Assembly: GCA_027923965.1 (NCBI GenBank)
Contig: AP026969.1
Location: 1,054,001-1,118,000 of the forward strand
DNA length: 64,000 nucleotides
Reading direction: 5' to 3'
Origin: Comamonadaceae bacterium OS-1
GTDB lineage: Bacteria; Pseudomonadota; Gammaproteobacteria; Burkholderiales; Burkholderiaceae_C
A program made the translations under genes and the position numbers. The notes beneath the pieces are model-generated. The model worked only from the letters and a program-made list of their open reading frames with translations. It ran no database searches and was not told where the DNA came from. Positions 23,744-32,002 of the stretch are shown in pieces. Position 1 is the first letter of the stretch. Each line of letters starts with the position of its first letter.

Positions 23744-23771
23744 ATTTTAGGTGATGTGTAGCTGTTGTCAA
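23744..23771 (-). promoter_or_regulatory. Sigma-70-type promoter of the DUF1778/GNAT module
   Basis: On the minus strand TTGACA (23766-23771) is followed after 16 bases by TAAAAT (23744-23749), ahead of the antitoxin start at 23709. The AT-rich TATAC stretch just downstream is a plausible autoregulatory site. Confidence 0.65.
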
Positions 23772-23779
23772 TACGCCGT

Positions 23780-25006
23780 TTAGGTTGAAGCTACCCTCAA
23801 CGCCCCCCCACAAGCAAACCCACTCGCCCAGGCCCACTGGAAGTTATACCCCCCCAGCCACCCGGTCACATCCACCACCTCGCCAATGAAAAACAGCCCC
23901 GGCTGCTTGGACTCCATCGTCTGCGACGACAAATCCCGCGTGTCCACACCCCCGGCAGTCACTTCGGCTTTTTTGTAGCCTTCCGAGCCGTTGGGGGAGA
24001 GCTCCCAGCGGGCGAGTTTTTCGGCCAACTGGGCCAGGGCCTTGTCGGTGGCATCGCAGATGGGTTTTTGCCAGGCAGGGTCCTGGCCGGCCCAGGCATC
24101 GGCCAGGCGCGAGGGGACGAGCTGGGCGAGTTCATTGGCAATCAGCTTGCGCGAGGTGGCCTTGGCGCGCGCCAGGGCGGGGGGCAGGTCGACCTCGGGG
24201 GCCAGGTTCAGGCGGATGGGGGTGCCCTCGCGCCAGTAGCTGGAGATTTGCAGCACGGCCGGGCCGCTGAGGCCCCGGTGGGTGAAGAGCAGGTCTTCCA
24301 GGAAGGCGGTTTTGGTTTTTTTGGCACCCACCTCGATCTGCACCGGCAGCGCCAGACCGGACAGATGGGCATACGGTGCCCAGGCTTCGCTGTCGAAGGT
24401 CAGGGGCACCAGGGCCGGGCGGGGGGTGACCATGCGCAGGCCGAACTGCTGGGCGATGCGGTAACCGAAGTCGGTGGCGCCGATCTTGGGGATGGACAGG
24501 CCGCCGGTGGCCACCACGATCTGCGGCGTGGTGATGTGGCCATGGCTGCTATCGATGGTGTAGCTGCCTGCGCCAGTGCCATCAGCGCCAGCGGCCGAAA
24601 AGGCTATATTTTTGACGGTGCACGGCTGCCATCGCGTAACGTTGCCTGCGGCGCATTCGGCCAGCAGCATGGTGACCAGGTCTTCGGCGCTGCGGTCGCA
24701 AAAGAGTTGGCCTTTGTGCTTTTCGTGGAAGGCAATGCCGTGCCTTGTCATCAAGGCAGTGAAGTCCTTGGGCGTGTAGCGGCTCAGGGCGCTGCGGCAG
24801 AAATGCGGGTTGTCGCTGAGGAAGTTGGCGGGGGTGACATCCTTGTTGGTGAAGTTGGCCCGGCCGCCGCCCGAGATGCGGATTTTCTCGGCGACCTTTT
24901 CGCTGTGGTCAATCACCAGCACCTTCAAACCGCGTTGCCCGGCGATACCGGCACAAAACAGACCGGCGGCACCTGCGCCGATGATGACGGCATCATATTT
25001 ATGCAT
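23780..25006 (-). CDS. BaiN/HI0933-like flavoprotein (NAD(P)/FAD-dependent oxidoreductase)
   Basis: A 408-residue cytosolic FAD protein. The Rossmann start DAVIIGAGAAGLFCAGIAGQRG, the family word KIRISGGGRANFTN, the VVATGGLSIPKIGATDFGY segment and the C-terminal GLFFIGEVVDVTGWLGGYNFQWAWASG define the HI0933/YhiN/BaiN family. The reaction of most members is unknown. ATG at 25006 puts the GAGAAG loop near residue 10; a possible start 27 bases upstream lies in the repeat element before the gene. Confidence 0.92.
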   Translation of the reverse strand: MHKYDAVIIGAGAAGLFCAGIAGQRGLKVLVIDHSEKVAEKIRISGGGRANFTNKDVTPANFLSDNPHFCRSALSRYTPKDFTALMTRHGIAFHEKHKGQLFCDRSAEDLVTMLLAECAAGNVTRWQPCTVKNIAFSAAGADGTGAGSYTIDSSHGHITTPQIVVATGGLSIPKIGATDFGYRIAQQFGLRMVTPRPALVPLTFDSEAWAPYAHLSGLALPVQIEVGAKKTKTAFLEDLLFTHRGLSGPAVLQISSYWREGTPIRLNLAPEVDLPPALARAKATSRKLIANELAQLVPSRLADAWAGQDPAWQKPICDATDKALAQLAEKLARWELSPNGSEGYKKAEVTAGGVDTRDLSSQTMESKQPGLFFIGEVVDVTGWLGGYNFQWAWASGFACGGALRVAST

Positions 25007-25022
25007 GAAATCGGCCTTCTGT

Positions 25023-25056
25023 GCTGATTCCATGGGCGTGAGAAGCTATCAAATTC
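25023..25056. repeat. Partial dispersed repeat between hemH and the flavoprotein gene
   Basis: Contains GCTGATTCCATGGGCGTGAG then AAGCTATCAAATTC, matching the central and right arms of the full element. It overlaps the hemH stop codon. Confidence 0.6.
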
Positions 25057-26161
25057 ATTGCACGGCTCCCAGCGCCTTGGCGCGCGCTTGGGTATCCGCC
25101 AGGGCCTGGGCATCCGGCGCGGCCTGCGTGGGCCAGCCTTGCAGATGGGTTTGCACGAGGGTGCTCAAGGCGGTGATCCAGTCCGGTTCGCCGTTCAGGC
25201 AGGGGATGTAGTGGAATTCCTTGCCGCCCGCGTTCAGGAACGCGGCTTTGCCTTCCATGGCAATCTCTTCCAGCGTCTCCAGGCAGTCGCTGGTGAAGCC
25301 GGGGCAGACCACGTCCACGCGTTGGACTCCGGCTTTGCCCATGGCAATCAGGCTGGGCTCGGTGTAGGGCTCCAGCCATTTGGCGCGGCCCAGGCGGGAC
25401 TGGAAGGTGAGTTTGTACTGCTCTTTGGTCAGGTCGAGTGCGTTGGCCAGCAGGCGGGCGGTTTTTTGGCATTCGCAGTGGTAGGGGTCGCCCAGCGCCA
25501 GAGTGCGCGCGGGCACGCCGTGGAAGCTCATCACCAGCTGGTCGGGCCGGCCGTGCTGCTGCCAGTGGCTGCGGATGCGGCGCGCCAGGGCGGCGATGTA
25601 GCCGGGGTCGTCATGGTAGCGGTTGACGAAGCGCAGCTCGGGGATGTTGCGGGTCTGGCGCGCCCAGTCGTACACCGCGTCGAACACGCTGGCGGTGCTG
25701 GTGGCCGAATACTGCGGGTAGGCAGGCACGATGAGCACGCGGGTCACGCCATTGGCCTTGAACTTGTCGAGTTGCTCGGCGATGGACGGGCTGCCGTAGC
25801 GCATGGCGTAGTCCACCTGCACCCGGTGGCCGCGCTCGCCCAGCCAGCCTTGGAGCAGGGTGGCCTGCTGGGCCGTGCCGGTGCGCAGCGGCGAGCCCTG
25901 CGGTGTCCAGATGCTGGCGTATTTGGCGGCCGACTGTTTGGGGCGGGTGCGCAAAATGATGCCGTGCAGGATCACATTCCAGATGACTTTGGGGATTTCG
26001 ATGACGCGGTGGTCGCTTAAGAATTGCCTCAGGTAAGGGCGCACCGCCGCTGCCGTGGCTGCGTCGGGCGTGCCCAGGTTGCAGTACAGCACGCCGGTGC
26101 GGGCGGTCTGGGCGTGGTTGAAAGGGGGTTCTGGCTTGAAGGGCGATGCGAGTAGGGACAT
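25055..26161 (-). CDS. hemH: Ferrochelatase
   Basis: A 368-residue enzyme that inserts ferrous iron into protoporphyrin IX, the last step of haem synthesis, at the inner face of the membrane. Family landmarks are [64 protein letters not shown] (metal-binding His) and [15 protein letters not shown] with the catalytic Glu. Length is normal for proteobacterial HemH. It is divergent from the HAD hydrolase gene across only 20 bases. Confidence 0.96.
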   Translation of the reverse strand: MSLLASPFKPEPPFNHAQTARTGVLYCNLGTPDAATAAAVRPYLRQFLSDHRVIEIPKVIWNVILHGIILRTRPKQSAAKYASIWTPQGSPLRTGTAQQATLLQGWLGERGHRVQVDYAMRYGSPSIAEQLDKFKANGVTRVLIVPAYPQYSATSTASVFDAVYDWARQTRNIPELRFVNRYHDDPGYIAALARRIRSHWQQHGRPDQLVMSFHGVPARTLALGDPYHCECQKTARLLANALDLTKEQYKLTFQSRLGRAKWLEPYTEPSLIAMGKAGVQRVDVVCPGFTSDCLETLEEIAMEGKAAFLNAGGKEFHYIPCLNGEPDWITALSTLVQTHLQGWPTQAAPDAQALADTQARAKALGAVQ

Positions 26162-26181
26162 GGCGGTATTCTCCTGTACCT

Positions 26182-26877
26182 ATGCTGCACCTCGCCCCCA
26201 TCCAAGCCATATCCCTCGACCTGGACGACACCCTGTGGCCCGTCTGGCCCGCCATTGAGCGGGCCGAGGCCACTTTGTTGCAGTGGCTGGGCGACCACGC
26301 TCCAGCTACCGCTGCGCGCTACCCCACCACGCTGGCGCTGCGTGCCGTGCGTGAAGAACTGGAGACCCAGCGGCCCGATCTGCGCCACGACCTGAGCACC
26401 CTGCGCCGTGAATCCATCCGCCTGGCGCTGCGCCACGCGGGCGAAGACCCGGCCCTGGCCGAGCCCGCGTTCGAGACCTTTTTTGCCGCCCGCCAGCGGG
26501 TGGATTTCTACCCGGATGCCTTGCCCGCGCTGGCCCGGCTGGCGGCGCGCTACCCGCTGGTGGCCTTGAGCAACGGCAACGCCGATGTGCACCGCGTCGG
26601 TATCGGCCACCTGTTCCACGCCGCGGTCAGCGCCCGCGAATTCGGCGTGGCCAAGCCCGACCCGCGCATCTTCCACGCCGCCGCCAGCGCCGCCCAGGTC
26701 GCTCCGCACCAGGTGCTGCACGTGGGCGACGACCCGCTGATGGACGTGGTGGGCGGTGTCAACGCCGGCATGCAGACCGTGTGGGTGAACCGCGGCGACC
26801 ACACCTGGGACCACCCGGTCCAGCCACATCTGCATGTGGTGGAGCTGGGCGCGCTGTGCCAAGTGCTGGGAATTTGA
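26182..26877 (+). CDS. HAD-superfamily hydrolase (YigB/YjjG-like phosphatase)
   Basis: A 231-residue phosphatase. HAD motif I is SLDLDDTLWP, motif II VALSNGNA, motif III FGVAKPDPRIFHAAA (Lys) and motif IV HVGDDPLMDVVGGVNAG. The cap is a small helical bundle. Motif II with SNGN resembles YigB-type FMN/nucleotide phosphatases. ATG at 26182 fits the usual distance to motif I. Physiological substrate not determinable. Confidence 0.9.
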   Translation: MLHLAPIQAISLDLDDTLWPVWPAIERAEATLLQWLGDHAPATAARYPTTLALRAVREELETQRPDLRHDLSTLRRESIRLALRHAGEDPALAEPAFETFFAARQRVDFYPDALPALARLAARYPLVALSNGNADVHRVGIGHLFHAAVSAREFGVAKPDPRIFHAAASAAQVAPHQVLHVGDDPLMDVVGGVNAGMQTVWVNRGDHTWDHPVQPHLHVVELGALCQVLGI

Positions 26878-26942
26878 ATTTATATAAAAAGTGCCCCTCG
26901 TGCTGAATCCACCAGCACGAGCAGCTATCAAATCGATAGTTT
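26878..26942. repeat. Dispersed repeat between HAD and amidohydrolase genes
   Basis: Reads TTTATATAAAAAGTGCCCCT, CGTGCTGAATCCACCAGCAC, GAGCAGCTATCAAATCGATAG. The CTCGTGCT / AGCACGAG arms form an 8-bp stem. Confidence 0.85.
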
Positions 26943-26967
26943 TGGATTTACCGACACCTTGCAGCCC

Positions 26968-28161
26968 ATGCTTCTTTCTGCCGTTGCCATCCCCCCGTAC
27001 CTGCGCGGTTTTGCGTCCGACGCGCCGCCCGGCCAGGCCTTTGACGTGGTCTTGGACGGCCCGCTGGTCGCCCGCATCCAGCCTGTGCCCGGCCCGGTGC
27101 AGGGCACGCTGCTCAGCGCCTTCGTCGATGCCCACGTGCACCTGGACAAAAACTACGCCGCCGACAGCGTGGGCGGGGCTGAGGGCGATCTGCTCACCGC
27201 CATTGCCCGCATGGACCACTTTCTGGCCGGGGAGGGCGCGCCCACCCTGCAAGCCCGCATGGAGCGTGGCCTGGCAGATGCCTACGCCTGCGGCAGCCGC
27301 GCCCTGCGCACCCACTTGAACTGGGACGGTGCCACGCCGCCACCGTCCCTGGCGGTGTTCACCGCGCTGCAAGAAGCCTGGCGCGGGCGGCTGGAGCTGC
27401 AGTGGGTGTCGCTGATCCGGCTGGACTTTTTTGCCGATGCGGTTGCAGCCGATGCCGCTGCCCGGGCCGTGCGCGAGGGCGGCGGCGTGCTGGCGGCTTT
27501 TGTGTACCGCAATGCCAATATCGAGGCCCTGCTGCACCGCGTCTTCACCCTGGCCCAGCGCTACGGCCTGGCGCTGGACTTCCATGTGGACGAGGGGCTG
27601 GATGCCGATGCCACCGGCGTGCACAGCATCGCCCGGCTGACCCAGGCGTTTGGCCTGCAGGGCCGGGTGGTTTGCGGCCATGGCTGTTCGCTGTCGGCCC
27701 AGCCCGCAGCACAGGCGCAGGCCACCCTGGCCCTGTGCGCCCAGGCTGGCGTGCACCTGGTGGCGCTGCCCACCACCAATTTGTACCTGCAGGGCGCGTG
27801 GGATGCCACCCCGCAAGAGCGCGGCATTACCCGGCTCAAAGAGGCGCTGGCGCTGGGTGTGTCTGCGTCTATAGCTACCGATAACGTAGCAGACGCGTTC
27901 TACCCCTACGGCAGCTACGACCTGTTCGACAGCTTCAGCCTGGGCGTACAAATGGCCCACCTGGCCCCGGCGCAGGACGCGCTGGCCACCATCACCACCC
28001 ACCCCGCCGCGGCGCTGGGCCTGGCCTGGGACGGGCGCATCGCCTCCGGCTGCCCGGCCGACCTGGTGTTGTTGGCCGCACGCAACGGCAACGCACTGCT
28101 CACGCCCCAGGGCCGCCAGCGCAAGGTGGTGCGGGCGGGAGTGGTCTTGTCATTGAATTAA
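26968..28161 (+). CDS. Cytosine-deaminase-like metal-dependent amidohydrolase
   Basis: A 397-residue TIM-barrel hydrolase. Metal ligands appear as AFVDAHVHLDKNY (HxH strand), LDFHVDEGLDADATGVHSI, VCGHGCSLS and the late SIATDNVADAFYPYG Asp. This order and the HVDEG motif resemble CodA-type cytosine/isoguanine deaminases more than urease-type enzymes; substrate could be another cyclic amidine. ATG at 26968; a TTG three codons upstream (26959) is an alternative. It stands alone, with repeats on both sides. Confidence 0.85.
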   Translation: MLLSAVAIPPYLRGFASDAPPGQAFDVVLDGPLVARIQPVPGPVQGTLLSAFVDAHVHLDKNYAADSVGGAEGDLLTAIARMDHFLAGEGAPTLQARMERGLADAYACGSRALRTHLNWDGATPPPSLAVFTALQEAWRGRLELQWVSLIRLDFFADAVAADAAARAVREGGGVLAAFVYRNANIEALLHRVFTLAQRYGLALDFHVDEGLDADATGVHSIARLTQAFGLQGRVVCGHGCSLSAQPAAQAQATLALCAQAGVHLVALPTTNLYLQGAWDATPQERGITRLKEALALGVSASIATDNVADAFYPYGSYDLFDSFSLGVQMAHLAPAQDALATITTHPAAALGLAWDGRIASGCPADLVLLAARNGNALLTPQGRQRKVVRAGVVLSLN

Positions 28162-28223
28162 TATAAAAAGTGGCTTCCGTGCTTATTCCACAAGCACGAA
28201 AAGCTATCAAATAAATAGCAATT
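28159..28223. repeat. Dispersed repeat between amidohydrolase and DUF2383 genes
   Basis: Reads TTAATATAAAAAGTGGCTTC, CGTGCTTATTCCACAAGCAC, GAAAAGCTATCAAATAAATAGC. It overlaps the amidohydrolase stop codon. The rest of the gap to 28369 shows no ORF I can support. Confidence 0.85.
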
Positions 28224-28369
28224 AAAAACCCATCCTGCGGCGCATGCTCCTGCACACAGGATATGGCTTGGCTGACGTACAAGCCACGCTCCCGGCAGGA
28301 AGATGGATGCACTTGCCGAGGTGCCGATGGCGGCTCGGATTCCATTCCCTGAATCGAAGGAGTATTTAC

Positions 28370-28912
28370 ATGGCTAACGAAATCAACCTCAACCCTGGTC
28401 TGTTGGGGGGCTTGGCGGTTCCTGTGGGAGGCATGGCCGATGCCGGGCTGCCCATGCACAACGACGACGTGGTCGACACCTTGAACGACCTGATCGAAAC
28501 CTGCTACGACGGCGAGTACGGTTTCCAGGCCTGTATCGAACGCACCAACACCCAGAGCCTGCAAGCCGTCTTCGGCGAGCGGATGCGCGAATGCGCCGGC
28601 GCAGCCGCCGAGCTGGCCAGCGAAGTGGTGCGACTGGGCGGCACGCCCGAAGACAGCGGCACCGTCGGCGGCACGGTGCACCGGGGCTGGGTGGCTGTGC
28701 GCGACATGCTGAGCAGCGACGAGGGCAACGACCTGGCCGTGCTGGAAGAGTGCGAACGCGGCGAAGATCTGGCCCTGGGCAGCTACCGCAAAGCGCTCAA
28801 GGGCGCGTTGCCGATCGAGATCCGCGCCCTGGTAGAGCGGCAGATGGTGGGCGTGCAGAAGAACCACGACATGCTCAAGCAGCTGCGCGACAGCTACAAG
28901 CTACAGCGGTAA
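28370..28912 (+). CDS. DUF2383 / PA2169-type four-helix bundle protein
   Basis: A 180-residue helical protein. The start of the conserved region, HNDDVVDTLNDLIETCYDGEYGF, then FGERMRECAGAAAELASEVVRLGGTPEDSG and HRGWVAVRDMLSSDEGNDLAVLEECERGED match the ferritin-like PA2169 family. Metal binding is possible (Glu/His on facing helices) but not proven; family members are often stress-induced. AAGGAG at 28358-28363 precedes ATG 28370 by 6 bases. The glycine-rich N-terminal 25 residues are unusual and probably disordered. Confidence 0.85.
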   Translation: MANEINLNPGLLGGLAVPVGGMADAGLPMHNDDVVDTLNDLIETCYDGEYGFQACIERTNTQSLQAVFGERMRECAGAAAELASEVVRLGGTPEDSGTVGGTVHRGWVAVRDMLSSDEGNDLAVLEECERGEDLALGSYRKALKGALPIEIRALVERQMVGVQKNHDMLKQLRDSYKLQR

Positions 28913-29030
28913 TCCCGTTACGCGCCTTCTGCCAGCGATGACGCTGGGTGCGCTGTGCGACGGGCGGGGAGCCCCATAGGGGGGCCTGGCCAAGGCTCTC
29001 AACGCCCAGCGCGGTTTTTGCAAATATTGT

Positions 29031-29044
29031 ATGATGCACATCAT
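29031..29044. promoter_or_regulatory. TetR operator at its own start
   Basis: ATGATG-CA-CATCAT is a perfect 14-bp palindrome. Its last bases overlap the ATG at 29043. The same palindrome with a different centre lies before the quinone oxidoreductase gene (29669-29682). Confidence 0.8.
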
Positions 29045-29630
29045 GCGAAACTCGAAGCCCAACGTCAGAACCACGGCCAAGGAGGCCTCCCACGAGCGCA
29101 TCGTGTCCGCTGCCGCGCGGGCGATCCGCCGCAGCGGGTACGGTGGCACCGGCGTGGCGGACATCATGCAGGAGGCGGGCCTGACCCATGGTGCCTTCTA
29201 TGCCCACTTTGCGTCGCGCGAGGCCATGCTGGCGGAAGCGGCAGGGCGGGCGTGCGCAGAGTCCGCCGCCGTCGCGGCGGAGGTGGCCGCCAGCGCACCG
29301 CCTGCGCAGGCTTTGGCATCCATGCTGCAGGCTTACCTCTCCAGGGAACACCTGGCGCAGGTGGAGTTGGGGTGCCCGCTGGTCGCGCTGGGCTCGGAGA
29401 CGGCGCGCCAGGCCCCCGAAGTCCGCCAGGTGACCACCCGGCACATCAAGGCCATGGTCGATCTGGTCGCCCGCCAGTTGCCTGATTGGGGGCAACCGGA
29501 GGCGCACGAACAGGCCCTCGTCACCGTCGCCACCATGGTCGGCAGCTTGCTGCTGGCCCGTGCCGTGGACGAGCCCGCGCTGGCCGACAGCCTGTGCGCG
29601 GCTGCCTTGAAGCACCTGAGCCCCGCCTGA
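29043..29630 (+). CDS. TetR-family transcriptional repressor
   Basis: A 195-residue regulator. The HTH is at about 17-60 (HERIVSAAARAIRRSGYGGTGVADIMQEAGLTHGAFYAHFASREAMLAEA), typical TetR with the GAFYAHF recognition helix. The ligand domain is all helical with CPLVALGSETARQAPEVR near 110, as in NemR/AcrR-like repressors of electrophile responses. Starts at 29031 and 29034 are also possible; 29043 is preferred because the earlier ones would put the operator palindrome inside the gene. It probably represses itself and the oxidoreductase 85 bases downstream. Confidence 0.88.
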   Translation: MRNSKPNVRTTAKEASHERIVSAAARAIRRSGYGGTGVADIMQEAGLTHGAFYAHFASREAMLAEAAGRACAESAAVAAEVAASAPPAQALASMLQAYLSREHLAQVELGCPLVALGSETARQAPEVRQVTTRHIKAMVDLVARQLPDWGQPEAHEQALVTVATMVGSLLLARAVDEPALADSLCAAALKHLSPA

Positions 29631-29668
29631 ATCTGCACCCGCACCGCGTTTTCTGCACGTCAAAAAAT

Positions 29669-29682
29669 ATGATGATCATCAT
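29669..29682. promoter_or_regulatory. TetR operator before the quinone oxidoreductase gene
   Basis: ATGATG-AT-CATCAT, a perfect 14-bp palindrome, 33 bases before the start codon at 29716 and just upstream of a TATAAG box. Same half-sites as 29031-29044. Confidence 0.8.
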
Positions 29683-29715
29683 GCCAAAATTCTATAAGCA
29701 AGACCAGGAAAACCC

Positions 29716-30717
29716 ATGAAAGCATTTGTTCTCGACCGGTACGGCAAACAGGGCGCGCTGCGCCTGGCCGACATGCCGCGGCCCGAGCTGCGTGACGACG
29801 AGGTGCTGGTCCAGGTCCATGCCGCTGGCGTGAACCTGCTGGACTCCAAGATCCGGGACGGCGCGTTCAAGCTCATCCTGCCCTACCGCCTGCCGCTCAT
29901 CTTGGGGCATGACGTGGCCGGGGTGGTGGTGCAGGTGGGCCCGGGTGTGCGGCAGTTCCGGCTGGGCGACGAAGTCTATGCGCGGGCGGATGATTTTCGG
30001 ATCGGCAGCTTCGCCGAATATGTGCCGGTCAGGGAGGCATCCCTGGCGCTTAAGCCTAAAAACCTCACCATGGAAGAGGCCGCGTCCCTTCCCCTGGTAG
30101 CGTTGACGGCCTGGCAGGTGTTGGTGGAAAAGGCCGGGCTGCAGAAAGGGCAGAAGATCTTCATCCAGGCGGGCTCTGGCGGTGTCGGCACGGTGGCGAT
30201 CCAATTGGCCAAGCACCTGGGCGCTGTGGTGGCCACGACCACGGGCACCCGCAATCTCGCGCTCGTACAAAGCCTGGGTGCCGATGTCGCCATCGACTAC
30301 AAGACGCAGGACTTTGAGGATGTCTTGCACGGCTACGACGTGGTGCTGAACAGCCAGGACGGCACAACGCTGGCCAAATCCCTGCGCGTGCTCCAAAGCG
30401 GCGGCCAGCTCATCTCCATCTCCGGGCCGCCAGACCCTGCATTTGGCCAGCGCATAGGCGCACCGGGGTTTGTGCGGCTGCTCCTGCGGCTCTTGAGCGC
30501 GGGCATCCGGCGCAAGGCCCAGCGCCTGGGGGTGGACTACGGGTTCCTCTTTATGCGGGCGGACGGCAGCCAGCTGGGCGAGATCACCCGGCTCGTCGAG
30601 GCGGGTGCCATCCACCCCGTGGTGGACCGGGTCTTTATGTTCGAGCACACCAACGAGGCCCTGGCCTACGTGGAAGCGGGCCGTGCCAAAGGCAAGGTCG
30701 TCATCAAAATGAAGTAA
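29716..30717 (+). CDS. Zinc-independent quinone oxidoreductase / alkenal reductase-like (MDR family)
   Basis: A 333-residue NADPH-dependent medium-chain reductase. The start MKAFVLDRYGKQGALRLADM, the GroES-like VHAAGVNLLDSKIRDGAF and LPLILGHDVAGVVVQVG, then the Rossmann QAGSGGVGTVAIQLAKHLGA are standard for QOR proteins. No catalytic or structural zinc cysteines are present. Such enzymes reduce quinones or reactive carbonyls. Regulation by the TetR gene upstream through the shared palindrome is likely, which suggests induction by an electrophile or quinone. Confidence 0.9.
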   Translation: MKAFVLDRYGKQGALRLADMPRPELRDDEVLVQVHAAGVNLLDSKIRDGAFKLILPYRLPLILGHDVAGVVVQVGPGVRQFRLGDEVYARADDFRIGSFAEYVPVREASLALKPKNLTMEEAASLPLVALTAWQVLVEKAGLQKGQKIFIQAGSGGVGTVAIQLAKHLGAVVATTTGTRNLALVQSLGADVAIDYKTQDFEDVLHGYDVVLNSQDGTTLAKSLRVLQSGGQLISISGPPDPAFGQRIGAPGFVRLLLRLLSAGIRRKAQRLGVDYGFLFMRADGSQLGEITRLVEAGAIHPVVDRVFMFEHTNEALAYVEAGRAKGKVVIKMK

Positions 30718-30721
30718 GTGC

Positions 30722-30778
30722 GAAAAGTGGCGTTTGTGCTTATGCCATCACCATGAAAAGCTACTGAATAGATAGCAA
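30722..30778. repeat. Dispersed repeat between convergent oxidoreductase and hpnE genes
   Basis: Reads GAAAAGTGGCGTTTGTGCTT, ATGCCATCACCATGAAAAGC, TACTGAATAGATAGCAA. It overlaps the hpnE stop codon; centre is more diverged than in other copies. Confidence 0.7.
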
Positions 30779-32002
30779 TGCCGCCATGCCGCTGCGCACC
30801 GCGCCTTCGAGCGTGGCCGGGTACGGCCCGTCCACATAGTCGCCGCAGGCCGCCAGGCCGGGCGCGATGTGCTGAGCGGGCCGCTGCAGGCCGGGCGTGC
30901 AGGCGAAGGTAGCGCGTTTTTCCACCACGGTGCGCAGAGGCTGCAGATCGGGCAGGCCCAACTGGGCGCGGCCCTGGGCGATGACCGCATCCTCCAACGT
31001 TTGCCGGTCGCCCTGGCTGGCGCTGGCCACCAACGCCAGCAGGCCCGCCGTGCCGCCGAGCTGGCCCCGGTCGAAGACGAATTGCGCAGGGCCACCGCGT
31101 AGCGAGAGCATGGGCTGGGAAAGCCGGTAAAGCGGGGTAGGGCTGGTGGCGTAGACGGTGGCGATGGACTCGAATTGCAGGGCGTGGGCCTGCGCCAGCC
31201 ACACGTCTGCCGCCACGCCGCTACTTTCCACCAGGCGGGCGGCATCCCATGGCGGGCAGGCGAGCAGCACCTGGTCGAACACGGCACCATCGACTTGCCA
31301 TTGCGTGTCCTGGGGTTCCACCTTCAGCACCCGGTGGCCCAGCGTGACGGTGGCCCCGTGGGATTCCAGCCAGCGTACGGCGGGGCTGGGAAAGAGGGCG
31401 CTCAAGTCCACTTTGGGCAGCAACAGGTTCGAACCGCCGGGGGCTCCGAACAGCGAATCCTGGATCACCCGCAAAAACACCTGGCCGCTGGAGCGGTGGG
31501 CGGGTGTGTTTAGCGCCGCCACGCACAGGGGCTCTACCAGTTCATCCACCACCCGCGGCGTGAGCCCGGCGCACAGGTCGGCCACGGATTGCTGGGGGCT
31601 GCATTGGAAGCGCGCCAGTTGCCAGTCCAGCGCCGTGCGCAGCAGGCTGGCTTTGTCACGCCAGCCCCAACCACGGGCTTGCAGAATGCCGACCAAGGCA
31701 TCGAAAGGCGCGGGCAGGGTGGGCAGACGCAGGCCGTCGCCGTTGGGGAACAGCAGGGTCAGCGGCAGGCGCAGCAGGGCTTGGTCGGGGTCTACACCCA
31801 CGGTGCGCATCAGCCGCAGCGTGTCGGTATAGGCCCCGATCAGAATGTGCTGGCCGTTGTCGAGTTCGGTGCCCAAAATGGCCCTGGCGCGCCCCCCAAC
31901 GGCACGGGATGCTTCAAAAACCGTAGCATGGTGCCCGGCCTGGGTGGCGGTGACGGCGGCTGCCAGTCCGGCCCAGCCTGCGCCGATCACCGCAATCTTC
32001 AT
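30761..32002 (-). CDS. hpnE: Hydroxysqualene dehydroxylase HpnE
   Basis: A 413-residue FAD enzyme that reduces hydroxysqualene to squalene. The dinucleotide fold is KIAVIGAGWAGLAAAVTATQAGHHATVFEAS, then GGRARAILGTELDNGQHILIGAY, VEPLCVAALNTPAHRSSGQVFL and a C-terminal ACGDYVDGPYPATLEGAVRSG FAD word, matching squalene-associated desaturases. Start overlaps the hpnD stop by four bases. Third gene of hpnC-hpnD-hpnE, the bacterial squalene route toward hopanoids. No squalene-hopene cyclase is in the window. Confidence 0.93.
   Translation of the reverse strand: MKIAVIGAGWAGLAAAVTATQAGHHATVFEASRAVGGRARAILGTELDNGQHILIGAYTDTLRLMRTVGVDPDQALLRLPLTLLFPNGDGLRLPTLPAPFDALVGILQARGWGWRDKASLLRTALDWQLARFQCSPQQSVADLCAGLTPRVVDELVEPLCVAALNTPAHRSSGQVFLRVIQDSLFGAPGGSNLLLPKVDLSALFPSPAVRWLESHGATVTLGHRVLKVEPQDTQWQVDGAVFDQVLLACPPWDAARLVESSGVAADVWLAQAHALQFESIATVYATSPTPLYRLSQPMLSLRGGPAQFVFDRGQLGGTAGLLALVASASQGDRQTLEDAVIAQGRAQLGLPDLQPLRTVVEKRATFACTPGLQRPAQHIAPGLAACGDYVDGPYPATLEGAVRSGMAALLSIQ

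Noticed and set aside
26029..28002. Long minus-strand open frame across the HAD and amidohydrolase genes
   Set aside because: It has no family motif and lies antisense to two clearly recognisable enzymes; long antisense frames are expected at this GC content.
28913..29030. GC-rich gap before the TetR gene as a small RNA or small ORF
   Set aside because: Minus-strand frames run through it but show no conserved-looking protein; no clear promoter-hairpin-T-run set was found.
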